A stretch of DNA of 40,524 nucleotides from Bacillota bacterium (lineage in GTDB: Bacteria > Bacillota_I > Bacilli_A > RFN20 > CAG-826), in the NCBI GenBank assembly GCA_023393065.1, contig JAEWMX010000001.1, positions 1 to 40,524 on the forward strand, given 5' to 3'. The notes under the pieces are model-generated. The model was given only the letters and a program-made list of their open reading frames with translations. It was not told the origin of the DNA and did not search any database. Positions 24,411-32,893 of this stretch are shown here, in pieces; within the stretch, counting starts at the first letter, position 1, and every line of letters starts with the position of its first letter. The translations under genes were made by a program, and so were the position numbers.

Positions 24411-24953
24411 ATGTCAGCACTGAATTCAAAAAGCAAATTTGTCATCTCCGTCGCCGGCGTTTTCGCCATCGTCGGAGTCACCTATTTAGCGGTTGCTCTA
24501 TTTAAGAACTATCATCCTGACCCCGGTGTGCGGAATAGCACCGATGAGTTTGGAAATCGCGTCCTATTAGCCCGTGCCGAGTTTGCAGACGATGAGCTCG
24601 ACGGCGCTTGGACGAGCGAGGAAAGCGCACCCATCTTTCTTAATAAGAAAGCCTACTTCGGCGAAGACGGTCAAAATATCGTTTCGCCGAACCTATACAA
24701 TAGTTTTACTAAATATGTCGAATTTGCCATAAGCGGCATCAGCGAGGGCGAGGATGCCGCCTTTAACATCTCCGGTTTCGATCATGACGATAACATTCTT
24801 GAAACCATCACCATCGAGAGCATCTCTGAGATAAAAACATACGGTCATCGCTTCTCTTATGACCATGTTTTCATCGATCGCATCGCCATCACTTACCTCG
24901 GTCAGGAAGCCGTCGCCGCCGTTGATTATGTAAGTATCTATGCATTACAATAA
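24411..24953 (+). CDS. Membrane-anchored or exported orphan protein
   Basis: A 180-aa protein that I do not recognise. One N-terminal hydrophobic segment (about 10-30, VISVAGVFAIVGVTYLAVALF) is preceded by Lys and followed by an acidic, beta-rich domain (ISGISEGEDAAFNISGFDHDD and similar). No lipobox is visible, so an uncleaved anchor is likely. It lies 18 nt after the GH2 gene and 17 nt before the Nudix-like gene, inside the long operon. A carbohydrate-binding or cell-surface role would suit the context but is unsupported. Confidence 0.6.
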   Translation: MSALNSKSKFVISVAGVFAIVGVTYLAVALFKNYHPDPGVRNSTDEFGNRVLLARAEFADDELDGAWTSEESAPIFLNKKAYFGEDGQNIVSPNLYNSFTKYVEFAISGISEGEDAAFNISGFDHDDNILETITIESISEIKTYGHRFSYDHVFIDRIAITYLGQEAVAAVDYVSIYALQ

Positions 24954-24969
24954 GTAAAAGAGAATTAAC

Positions 24970-25977
24970 ATGGCAAAAATCAAAACGATTTATTATGTCT
25001 GCGGAGTCGTTCACGCTCAAGATCGCGTTTTGCTCGTCCGCCCTCTAGCTTATAACGGCCGCCCTTACACGCCTTTTTTCTTTCCGGGGACGAAAATTAG
25101 CAAAGACGACCGCTTTGAAAAGCAAAAACTTTTAAGCGCCATCAAGCTAAAGTATAAAGGCGAAGTCGAAATCGACATGTACATGGGTTCCTCAGTCCGC
25201 GAGTTTAAAGACAAGCGCGTCGTCTTAAAAGCCTATTACTGCACATTAAAAAATAACTTCTTTATTCCGAAAGTCAAGATTGATTACCGCTGGGCCAAGC
25301 TCGAAGATTTCGATGAGTTAAGGCTCGAGCCAAACGACCGCGAAATCGCCGAGCGCTACATCTTGTTCAAGCCTGTTTACGATGGTGAACTCGCACCTGG
25401 GGGAAGATGCGAAAAAGAAGCCGCTGAATTAAACTTTTATCTCGATTCTTTCGAATATTTCGGCCGGCAATTAGACGCTAAAGACGTCAGGGATTTTAAT
25501 GAATTGATGCGGACGAGGGCTCCGATCGAACAACTCCGCAAAGCTTACAAATACGTGATGCGAATCAACCATCTTAACTACGAGACCTACTTACAATATT
25601 TCGAGAAGAAAAATCCGCCCAAGAAAAAAGAATTATTTAAACCGACGACCGATGAGATCGATGTCCCAGACCGCAAGACGCTAGCCGAGATGAGCAAGCC
25701 GACCGCATTGGTCAAAGGCGAACCGCACAACAAAAAAGCCAAAAAAGTCAAGGCCGAACATCCCAATCGCAAACATCGTTTAACCGGCGGACAGATAACC
25801 GGCATCGTCTTATTAAGCGTCGCCCTTCTATGCGAAGCGACGGTGTTGACGATCGCTTTAGTGCCAATCATTCCCGATTTCTTAGAATCGACGCTCGGCT
25901 CCATCGCCTTGGTCCTTTCTTCATTGCTTCTTCTCGTCGGTGTCATGCTCGCCTTCTACGGTCGAAAAGAGGAGTAA
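24970..25977 (+). CDS. Nudix-like protein with C-terminal membrane anchor
   Basis: A 335-aa protein. Residues 1-130 look like a Nudix fold (YYVCGVVHAQDRVLLVRP then TPFFFPGTKISKDDRF), but the catalytic Nudix box with REXXEE is missing: KLLSAIKLKYKGEVEID stands in its place. Residues 130-230 are charged and helical, 230-270 are a basic linker (KKAKKVKAEHPNRKHR) and 275-330 form two hydrophobic helices ending in GRKEE. A binding or regulatory role rather than hydrolysis is likely. Its stop is 2 nt before the next start codon. Confidence 0.62.
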   Translation: MAKIKTIYYVCGVVHAQDRVLLVRPLAYNGRPYTPFFFPGTKISKDDRFEKQKLLSAIKLKYKGEVEIDMYMGSSVREFKDKRVVLKAYYCTLKNNFFIPKVKIDYRWAKLEDFDELRLEPNDREIAERYILFKPVYDGELAPGGRCEKEAAELNFYLDSFEYFGRQLDAKDVRDFNELMRTRAPIEQLRKAYKYVMRINHLNYETYLQYFEKKNPPKKKELFKPTTDEIDVPDRKTLAEMSKPTALVKGEPHNKKAKKVKAEHPNRKHRLTGGQITGIVLLSVALLCEATVLTIALVPIIPDFLESTLGSIALVLSSLLLLVGVMLAFYGRKEE

Positions 25978-25979
25978 AG

Positions 25980-27194
25980 ATGAATGCATTCAAAAAGTTT
26001 TATTACCGGTTGTACCAATCGGTTCTTTATGTTGCCAGCGCCTTCTTAAACTTTCGCGAACCGAAAGTTATTAGCGGTTCGAAATCCTCCGGTAAAGTCT
26101 TCGGCATCTTGCTTGAGAAGAATATCAACCGCGTCTTGGTCGTGACTGACGGCCCACTTTTAAAACTCGGGCTTTTGCAGAAGATGCTCGATGGCTTTAT
26201 AGAGGCGAGCATTCACTATGCCATCTACTCCAATGTCGTCCCAAATCCGACAATTGATAATATCGAAGAAGCTTTAACGCTATATAAAAAAGAGCGAGCC
26301 AGAGCGATCGTCGCCTTTGGCGGTGGCTCTTCAATCGACACGGCAAAAGGGCTGGCTGCCCGCTTAGCTAATCCCAAAAAGAGCATTGAAAAGATGCGCG
26401 GCATTTTAAAAGTCGGAGGTCGAATTCCCCTTTTAATCGCTGTTCCGACGACGGCCGGAACCGGGAGCGAAGCGACGGTGGCAGCGGTCATCGTCAACGC
26501 CAAGACCCATCACAAATACGCCATCAATGATCCTAAGCTCATCCCCCATCACGCCGTCCTTGATCCCGACCTTCTAGTCGGCCTTCCCAAACACATCACC
26601 GCGGCGACGGGGATGGACGCCATGACCCACGCGGTCGAAGCATTTATTGGAAGAGCAAATACTAGAAATACGAAATGCTGTGCCCTATCCGCCATTAGCT
26701 TGATCGACAAAAGCCTCTATAAATCCTATTTAGAACCGGGCGATTTAGGGGCCCGCAAAGACATGCAGCTCGCCGCCTATCAAGCCGGCGTCGCTTTCAC
26801 TCGCGCCTATGTCGGCTATGTCCACGCCCTAGCCCATGCCCTCGGCGGCCAATACAATGTTCCTCACGGCTTGGCCAATGCCGTCTTGCTGCCTTATGTC
26901 CTCGAGGCTTTCGGTCATTCCGTCGATAATAAATTAGCCGCTTTAAGCGATTCAATCACCTTGACCGACAAGAAAGAAAGCAATGAAACAAAGGCTGAAG
27001 CCTTTATTAAGTACTTGCGCGACTTGAATCACAAGCTGGAAATTCCCGATAAATTCGTCAACATCTACCAAGAGAAGGATATTCCGGGATTAGTCGCTCA
27101 CGCCCTTAAAGAAGCTCACCCTCTCTATCCGGTTCCCTCCTTTTTAAGCGCTGAAGAACTCGCTGATATCTACCGTCGCGCCCTCGGAATTTAA
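25980..27194 (+). CDS. Iron-containing alcohol dehydrogenase
   Basis: A 404-aa group III alcohol dehydrogenase. GGGSSIDTAKG (114-124) binds the dinucleotide, and PTTAGTGSEAT and MDAMTHAVEAFIG follow. The iron-site His residues lie in the C-terminal ALAHALGGQYNVPHGLANA block. It reduces aldehydes or ketones in fermentation, or oxidises diols. The extra N-terminal about 25 residues before the domain (FYYRLYQSVLYVASAF) are hydrophobic. ATG 25980 follows GAGGAG; the earlier open frame overlaps the Nudix-like gene in another frame and is not used. Its place before galT suggests a redox outlet for sugar fermentation. Confidence 0.9.
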   Translation: MNAFKKFYYRLYQSVLYVASAFLNFREPKVISGSKSSGKVFGILLEKNINRVLVVTDGPLLKLGLLQKMLDGFIEASIHYAIYSNVVPNPTIDNIEEALTLYKKERARAIVAFGGGSSIDTAKGLAARLANPKKSIEKMRGILKVGGRIPLLIAVPTTAGTGSEATVAAVIVNAKTHHKYAINDPKLIPHHAVLDPDLLVGLPKHITAATGMDAMTHAVEAFIGRANTRNTKCCALSAISLIDKSLYKSYLEPGDLGARKDMQLAAYQAGVAFTRAYVGYVHALAHALGGQYNVPHGLANAVLLPYVLEAFGHSVDNKLAALSDSITLTDKKESNETKAEAFIKYLRDLNHKLEIPDKFVNIYQEKDIPGLVAHALKEAHPLYPVPSFLSAEELADIYRRALGI

Positions 27195-27221
27195 GACTTG
27201 CGATGCCTTCTCTATATCGGT

Positions 27222-27280
27222 CCATAAAAGCAATACTTTTATTATGGGCTATAACATTTGCTATCGACTTTGTATATAAT
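27222..27280 (+). promoter_or_regulatory. Promoter of galTK with upstream hairpin/operator-like dyad
   Basis: CCATAAAAG (27222-27230) is imperfectly repeated in inverse as CTTTTATTATGG (27236-27247, three extra bases). TATAAT (27275-27280) lies downstream of it. No good -35 is present, so the dyad may be an activator or repressor site for galactose control. Confidence 0.4.
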
Positions 27281-27302
27281 ATATGCGAAAAGGAATTATT
27301 TT

Positions 27303-28799
27303 ATGATTGCCCTCTTAATCGAAAAACTATTAGCGTACGCTTCTTTTCATTTATATTTAAATGATCACGACAAAATATACCTCCGTAATCTCTTGATGCG
27401 GAAGTTAAATGTCGCCGCGCCGAGCGAAGAAAAAATCGACGAAGAAAGCATTCGCCAGATGCGCGTCCCCGATGCCCTAATTGAGGAACTGCGAATATAT
27501 GTCAGCGGAACCCTTAAATGCGACGATCTTAAAACCGAATTATTCATCGAAGAAATCATGGGTGACTTGACGCCTCTGCCCTCGCAAGTCATCGCCATGT
27601 TCGACGGCTTGTACGAAGTCTCGCCCGAAGAAGCGACGGACTTCTTTTACGAATTGTGCATCGCCTCCAATTACATTCGCAAGACGAGCATCGACAAGAA
27701 TATCAAGTGGCTATCAAAAGACGGACTCGAGATATCGATCAATCTTTCAAAACCCGAAAAAGACAATAAAGACATTCGTAAATTAGCCAAGTTGGTCAGC
27801 ACCAAATATCCCAAGTGCGTTCTCTGTTTAGAAAATGTTGGCTACGTCGGTAGAAGCGACCATCCCGCAAGAGAAACGCTACGCGTTATCCCCCTTGAAT
27901 TTGAAGGTGAAAACTGGTTTTGGCAGTATTCTCCATACGGCTATTACGATGAGCACTTAATCGTCGTCACCGACGAGCATAAGCCGATGAAAGTCTGTCG
28001 CGAAAACATGAGCAAACTATTTAGCTTTGTCGACTTATACCCACATTACTTTATCGGTTCCAATTCCGATTTGCCAATCACCGGTGGTTCGATTTTAACC
28101 CACGAGCACTTTCAAGGCGGCCGCCACATCTTTCCGATGATGAAAGCCAAGGACGCCTTTATTATTCCCCAGACAAAATTTCCAAGTGTCAAATTATCAT
28201 ATCTCGACTTTTATAACTCGGCCTTTCGCCTCGTCGGAAAATCAAAGAAAGATATCCTCGACTTCGCCATGCACATTAACGGCGTCTGGCAAAAGCACGA
28301 AGATAAAAGCGTCGATATCTATGCGAACACCGACGGCGAGCGGCATTCTTCTCTGACCTCAATCGTCACCAAACAAGGCGATGAATATAGCCTCTATCTC
28401 ATCCTTCGCAACAACTACTGTAGCGATCGCTATCCCGATGGCCTCTTTCACGCCCATCCCGAATATCACCACATTAAAAAAGAAGGCATCGGCCTCATCG
28501 AAGCGATGGGCTTATTTATCCTTCCTCCGCGTTTAAAGCGCCAGTCGACAATTATGAGTGAGATTATCGCCAAGGATATTCCCGCCGATGAATATCTCGC
28601 CGACCATCCCGATTTAGAAGCTTTCGTCGGCATGATCAACGAACTTAAAAAGAGACGCGGCGAACCCGCCGAAGACATCGTCCGCGAAGCGATCTCTGAA
28701 GTGTGTAAGAATATTCTAGACAATACATCCGTCTTTAAAAAAGACGAATTAGGGCAAAAAGCTTTATCGCGCTTCATCAAAGCTCTGGAGGTCAACTGA
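27303..28799 (+). CDS. galT: UTP/UDP-glucose-hexose-1-phosphate uridylyltransferase, class II
   Basis: A 498-aa GalT of the long Bacillota type. It transfers UMP between UDP-glucose and galactose-1-phosphate in the Leloir pathway. The N-terminal half (LIEKLLAYASFHLYLNDHDKIYLRN) and the active-site block GGSILTHEHFQGG are the recognisable parts; the latter contains the HEH residues in place of the class I HPH. ATG 27303 follows AAAGGA; the open frame to 27258 has no ribosome site. galK begins 1 nt after its TGA stop, so the two are co-translated. galE is not in the window, so UDP-galactose must be recycled by an enzyme encoded elsewhere. Confidence 0.94.
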   Translation: MIALLIEKLLAYASFHLYLNDHDKIYLRNLLMRKLNVAAPSEEKIDEESIRQMRVPDALIEELRIYVSGTLKCDDLKTELFIEEIMGDLTPLPSQVIAMFDGLYEVSPEEATDFFYELCIASNYIRKTSIDKNIKWLSKDGLEISINLSKPEKDNKDIRKLAKLVSTKYPKCVLCLENVGYVGRSDHPARETLRVIPLEFEGENWFWQYSPYGYYDEHLIVVTDEHKPMKVCRENMSKLFSFVDLYPHYFIGSNSDLPITGGSILTHEHFQGGRHIFPMMKAKDAFIIPQTKFPSVKLSYLDFYNSAFRLVGKSKKDILDFAMHINGVWQKHEDKSVDIYANTDGERHSSLTSIVTKQGDEYSLYLILRNNYCSDRYPDGLFHAHPEYHHIKKEGIGLIEAMGLFILPPRLKRQSTIMSEIIAKDIPADEYLADHPDLEAFVGMINELKKRRGEPAEDIVREAISEVCKNILDNTSVFKKDELGQKALSRFIKALEVN

Positions 28800-28800
28800 T

Positions 28801-29988
28801 ATGATCACTGCCTACGAAAAAACGATCAAAGAGTTTAATCGCATCTTCGACAATGAACCCACTCATTACTTTGAAATTGGCGGACGCCTCGAATTAATCG
28901 GCAATCACACCGATCACAACCGCGGCAAATGTTTAGTCGCCGGCTGCAGCCTCGGCCTCTTTGCAACCGTTAAAAAAAGCGAGGACAACATTGTCCATAT
29001 CGTCGCCAACGGCTTTGATGAAATTTATGTCGACCTCGATAGCCTCAATGGCAGGGCCGAAGAGTTTTTTACCTCGAAGGCCATCGTTCGCGGCGTCGCT
29101 GCCAAGATGGTGTTAAACAAACATAAAATCGGTGGCTTTGACGCCTACATCGAGTCGACGATCTTTTCTGGTGCCGGCGCCTCTTCGAGCGCGGCTTTTG
29201 AAGTGTTGGTCGCCCGCATTTTCGATGTCTTGTTTAACGACGGCAAACTATCCAAGAAAGAACTTGCGGAAATCGCTCACTATAGCGAAACCGAATACTT
29301 TGGCAAACCTTGCGGCTTATTAGATCAGATCGGCGTCGCCCACGGCGGTGTCAACTACCTCGATTTCGAAGACTTAGCCAATCCGAAAGTCGAGCAAGTC
29401 GAATACAAACTGCCGCTTAGCATCTATCTTATTCACACCGGAGCCAGCCACGCGAATTTGACCCATTTGTATGCTGCCATCAAGGATGACATGCTCTTCG
29501 TCGCTAAGCGCGTCTTCGACAAAAATGATTTACGCGATGTCTCAAAAGACGATTTCTTTAAAGGGATCGCTTATCCCACGGATGGCGTGAGCGAACAGCA
29601 GAAGCTTCGCGCTCAGCACTACATCGATGAAAACGACCGCGTCGACGCGGCCAAAGACGCGCTAAATAAACACGACGCCGTCGGCTTTTTAGATGCCGTC
29701 CGCCAATCGGGCTTCTCGAGTTCCTCTTTTCTTAAAAACACGATCGCCGGCGATTACACGACCTCGCCGCAAAGAGGTCTCGACCTCGCCAATACCGTCT
29801 TAAAAGAAGGGGCCTGCCGCATTCACGGCGGTGGCTTTGCCGGCACGATCATCTGCTTTGTCAAAGACAAGGAAGAAGAACCATTTTTAAGAGTTATGAC
29901 CGACGCCTTTGGCGAAGATCACGTCGTCAAAGTTGATATCCGCGAATCAGGAGTCACTCACCTTTGCCTCACCACGCCCTCGAAGTAA
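28801..29988 (+). CDS. galK: Galactokinase
   Basis: A 395-aa GHMP kinase that phosphorylates galactose at C1 with ATP. Motif 1 is GGRLELIGNHTDHNRG (about 22-37), of the GNHTDH subtype. Motif 2 is SGAGASSSAAFE (about 123-134), the ATP loop. Motif 3 is HGGGFAGTIICFV near the C terminus. A GGAGG site precedes ATG 28801 and lies within the end of galT. It forms a galTK pair fed by the beta- and alpha-galactosidases in the window. Confidence 0.94.
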   Translation: MITAYEKTIKEFNRIFDNEPTHYFEIGGRLELIGNHTDHNRGKCLVAGCSLGLFATVKKSEDNIVHIVANGFDEIYVDLDSLNGRAEEFFTSKAIVRGVAAKMVLNKHKIGGFDAYIESTIFSGAGASSSAAFEVLVARIFDVLFNDGKLSKKELAEIAHYSETEYFGKPCGLLDQIGVAHGGVNYLDFEDLANPKVEQVEYKLPLSIYLIHTGASHANLTHLYAAIKDDMLFVAKRVFDKNDLRDVSKDDFFKGIAYPTDGVSEQQKLRAQHYIDENDRVDAAKDALNKHDAVGFLDAVRQSGFSSSSFLKNTIAGDYTTSPQRGLDLANTVLKEGACRIHGGGFAGTIICFVKDKEEEPFLRVMTDAFGEDHVVKVDIRESGVTHLCLTTPSK

Positions 29989-30878
29989 CGCTAGAAATCG
30001 GCGTCAACGGATTATATATCGCGATGAATGTCGTCTTATTTATCTTGTCCGTCTTGACCGTTTTTTGGGCGCGCAAAGCTAAGCAAGACGTCGTCCACAA
30101 ATTCATTGTCATTTTGCTATTTGTCAATTTTGCCCTCCACTTTCTTAAAATCTTTTTGCCATCGTATTTTAGTGATTTACCATATTCGCTAAAGAAGGTG
30201 TCGCCGGACAACATCTGCGCCGTCTCGGTCATCTTCTTTCCTTTTATGTATCTATGGGGCGGCAAGAAGTTTCGCGACTATATGTTTTACCTCGGTATCG
30301 TCTCCGGATTCGGAGTCTATCTCTATCCCTCATCTTATGATGGTTATCTGATTAATAATGCCGAGACCGTCATCGAAATCGCCCGTTTCTACTTCTGTCA
30401 TATGCCGCTTGTCATCGCTCCGTTGGCGATGGTCGCAAGCGGCCTACATAAACTGAGCCATCGCCGCGTGATGTGGACACCTTTGATCTTTCTTGGCGTC
30501 CTCTTTGTCGTCGGCTTGAACGAAGTATTTTTAAAACTTAGTGGCATCACGAATGCCTCATGGCAAGATGTTTTTAGCAATAACTATCGCAACGGGGCGA
30601 TGGTGTTCGGTCCGATGAGCGTCCTCGATCGTAGCCTTGGCGGATTGTATTGGGTTATTTTGCCCTTTTTTAGATATACCTGGCCGGGCACGAATAGCGT
30701 CTACTACATCCCCGTCTTGTGGATTGCCCTACCGACTTTTATCATCATGAGCATCGGCTATTTTCTCATTTCGCTTCCTTTTTGCTTTCGCGAGGCGTAC
30801 CTTGATTATCATATGATAAAGCAGAAGATTAAAATGCGTCTCAAGCGCTTAGGACCGGTTAATTATGAGCAAAGATAA
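29964..30878 (+). CDS. Multipass membrane protein, YwaF/TMEM164-like
   Basis: A 304-aa protein with about seven hydrophobic segments. It resembles the YwaF (TIGR02206) family of integral membrane proteins with no known role. Signs are the WARKAKQDVVHKF loop, a conserved Asn/Ser/His pattern, LPSYFSDLPYSLKK and a terminal basic stretch (KQKIKMRLKRLG). The TTG at 29964 is preferred as start because AGGAG (29949-29953) lies 10 nt upstream; ATG 30024 is the alternative. It overlaps galK by 25 nt, so it is coupled to the galactose genes, but a link with galactose is not implied by its family. Confidence 0.68.
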   Translation: MPHHALEVTLEIGVNGLYIAMNVVLFILSVLTVFWARKAKQDVVHKFIVILLFVNFALHFLKIFLPSYFSDLPYSLKKVSPDNICAVSVIFFPFMYLWGGKKFRDYMFYLGIVSGFGVYLYPSSYDGYLINNAETVIEIARFYFCHMPLVIAPLAMVASGLHKLSHRRVMWTPLIFLGVLFVVGLNEVFLKLSGITNASWQDVFSNNYRNGAMVFGPMSVLDRSLGGLYWVILPFFRYTWPGTNSVYYIPVLWIALPTFIIMSIGYFLISLPFCFREAYLDYHMIKQKIKMRLKRLGPVNYEQR

Positions 30879-31422
30879 AACGATTCGTAAACCGAAGACA
30901 GTCACCATTCGCAAATGGGGAATGGTATGCACCCTTTTATACATCTCCGCGGCTTTCGCCATCGCTTTTTTCGGCTTGTCCTTTCTTGATTCCTATGATG
31001 TCGCTAACGAGCTAGTGGCAAGCACTTATTACTCAGGCATCGAATTAGCTCTCGGCATTTCCGATTTGACGATTAATTATTTGCTGTTCTCTTGTTTGGT
31101 CGTGGGAGCGATTGGAGGTCTTCTAACTCTTTCGGTCGCCATCACCTCTTCAATCATCAAGAAGTATTCACCGATTCAAGCGATGTTGATGGCTTTAGCC
31201 ATCGCTTCTTTGGCCTATGCTTTTGTCGTCTCGGTTTTATTTCCTTTTATCATCGCCGACTCAATCAGCCAAGCCGCCAATCCGTTTCAGCTCATGCAGA
31301 CGATGTGGCCGATCTACACGATGAGCGGCTTGCTCGGCGGGGCGATTATAATTAATCTCGCCTTGCTCATCTTTGTCAGCGTCGATGCTTATGCCACTTC
31401 CCATCCCGTTAAGAATAAATAG
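30865..31422 (+). CDS. Unrecognised four-helix membrane protein
   Basis: A 185-aa protein with four predicted membrane segments (about 20-42, 70-95, 107-130 and 147-172) after a basic N terminus (KDKTIRKPKTVTIRKW). I do not recognise the family. It starts inside the previous gene (14-nt overlap). The basic start and short loops suggest an inner-membrane location with the N terminus inside. It may form a two-component membrane unit with the YwaF-like protein. Confidence 0.65.
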   Translation: MSKDKTIRKPKTVTIRKWGMVCTLLYISAAFAIAFFGLSFLDSYDVANELVASTYYSGIELALGISDLTINYLLFSCLVVGAIGGLLTLSVAITSSIIKKYSPIQAMLMALAIASLAYAFVVSVLFPFIIADSISQAANPFQLMQTMWPIYTMSGLLGGAIIINLALLIFVSVDAYATSHPVKNK

Positions 31423-31434
31423 GAGAGTATGCTT

Positions 31435-32889
31435 ATGGAAAATGTTCGACAAGCCGGTCTTCTCATGCCTGTTTCTTCCTTGCCTAACCGCCACGGTATC
31501 GGTGATTTCGGTCCCGAGACGGCCGCTTTCTTAAAGGATGCTAAGAAAGCTGGTTTTAATCTGTGGCAAATCTTGCCGCTCACACCGATTGGTTACGGGC
31601 ACAGCCCTTATCAGCCCCTCTCATCGCTTGCGATGGATGAGATTTATATCTCGCTTGATTTGCTCGTAAGAAAAGGGTGGCTGAAGGCGATTCCAAACTA
31701 CCGCAAGGGTTCTCGGCGCGTCAACTACGAAAAAGTCCGAGCCTTTAAAAATAAGTATTTGCGCCGCGCCTACAAAAAGGCCATCAAATCGAGTCCGACC
31801 TTCCTCGATCGCTTGGTTAAAAGAAGAGCTAAGTATTTTACTTACGCCGTCTTTATCGCCTTCAAAAAGGATAATGGCGACAAACCGTGGAATGAATGGA
31901 ATAAAGAGCAGCGCGATTGGGCCAAAGACCGCAAGCTCGACTTAGCGCCTTTCCTCGATGAGATCTGCTATCAGCTCTTTTTACAAGATGTCCTCGTCAA
32001 GCAGTGGAACGCTTTGAAGCGCAAAGCCCATAATTTAGGACTCAAGATTATCGGCGATTTGCCCTTTTACGTCGGTTATGACTCCGTCGATTGCTACACC
32101 AACCAGCAATACTTCTACCTCGACCATCAGTATCTTCCCACCCTTATTTCCGGAGTCGGACCCGACTACTTTTCAAAGACCGGGCAGCGGTGGGGAAATC
32201 CGATTTATAACTTTAAAGTTTTAAAAGAGAACAATTATGCATTTTTAATTCAAAGAATCGCCGATTGCGGGGATATCTACGATTATATCCGCCTCGATCA
32301 CTTTCGGGCCTTTGACACATACTATGTCATCGACGCCAAAGAAGAGACGGCCGAGCGCGGCGAGTGGAAACTCGGACCGTCATATGATTTCTTTAACGAA
32401 CTGTTTAAGCATTTCGAGGCCGCGCGCATCATCGCTGAAGACTTAGGCGACATTCGCCCCGAGGTTCTCGACTTGCGCGATTACTATAACTTTCCGGGCA
32501 TGGATGTCATGCAGTTTGAGATTCTAAGCGACAAGCCCAAAATCGCTCGTCATCAAAATGTCTATTACATCGGGACCCACGATAACGACACGCTTAAAGG
32601 CTGGTATTTGAAACTGAACCAAGAAGAACGTAGCAAACTACGCTTTATTTTGAGCAAAGAAGGCCTGAAGGGCGATCTTTACGAAAAGATGATGGAATAT
32701 GCCTTAAAGCAACCAAACGAGCTCGTCGTCTTGTTTATGGGCGATATTTTAAAACTCGACAATCGAGCCCGCATCAATGTCCCGGGCATCATTGATGACA
32801 TCAATTGGACATATCGTTTACAATCTTTAGTGACTTTCAAAGAAAAAATTCGATATCTATTGAAAGCTATCAAAGAAAGTAACAGATAA
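31435..32889 (+). CDS. malQ: 4-alpha-glucanotransferase
   Basis: A 484-aa GH77 disproportionating enzyme that transfers alpha-1,4-glucan segments between maltodextrins. The opening AGLLMPVSSLPNRHGIGDFG and LWQILPLTPIGYGHSPYQPLSS are family blocks. The nucleophile Asp lies in RLDHFRAFDTYY, the acid/base Glu in EDLGDIRPEV, and the third acidic residue in HDNDTLKGW. The start is set at ATG 31435 because AGGAGAG (31421-31427) is too close to the ATG at 31429. It suggests maltodextrin or starch use in addition to galactosides, or glycogen turnover. Confidence 0.94.
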   Translation: MENVRQAGLLMPVSSLPNRHGIGDFGPETAAFLKDAKKAGFNLWQILPLTPIGYGHSPYQPLSSLAMDEIYISLDLLVRKGWLKAIPNYRKGSRRVNYEKVRAFKNKYLRRAYKKAIKSSPTFLDRLVKRRAKYFTYAVFIAFKKDNGDKPWNEWNKEQRDWAKDRKLDLAPFLDEICYQLFLQDVLVKQWNALKRKAHNLGLKIIGDLPFYVGYDSVDCYTNQQYFYLDHQYLPTLISGVGPDYFSKTGQRWGNPIYNFKVLKENNYAFLIQRIADCGDIYDYIRLDHFRAFDTYYVIDAKEETAERGEWKLGPSYDFFNELFKHFEAARIIAEDLGDIRPEVLDLRDYYNFPGMDVMQFEILSDKPKIARHQNVYYIGTHDNDTLKGWYLKLNQEERSKLRFILSKEGLKGDLYEKMMEYALKQPNELVVLFMGDILKLDNRARINVPGIIDDINWTYRLQSLVTFKEKIRYLLKAIKESNR

Positions 32890-32893
32890 ATTA

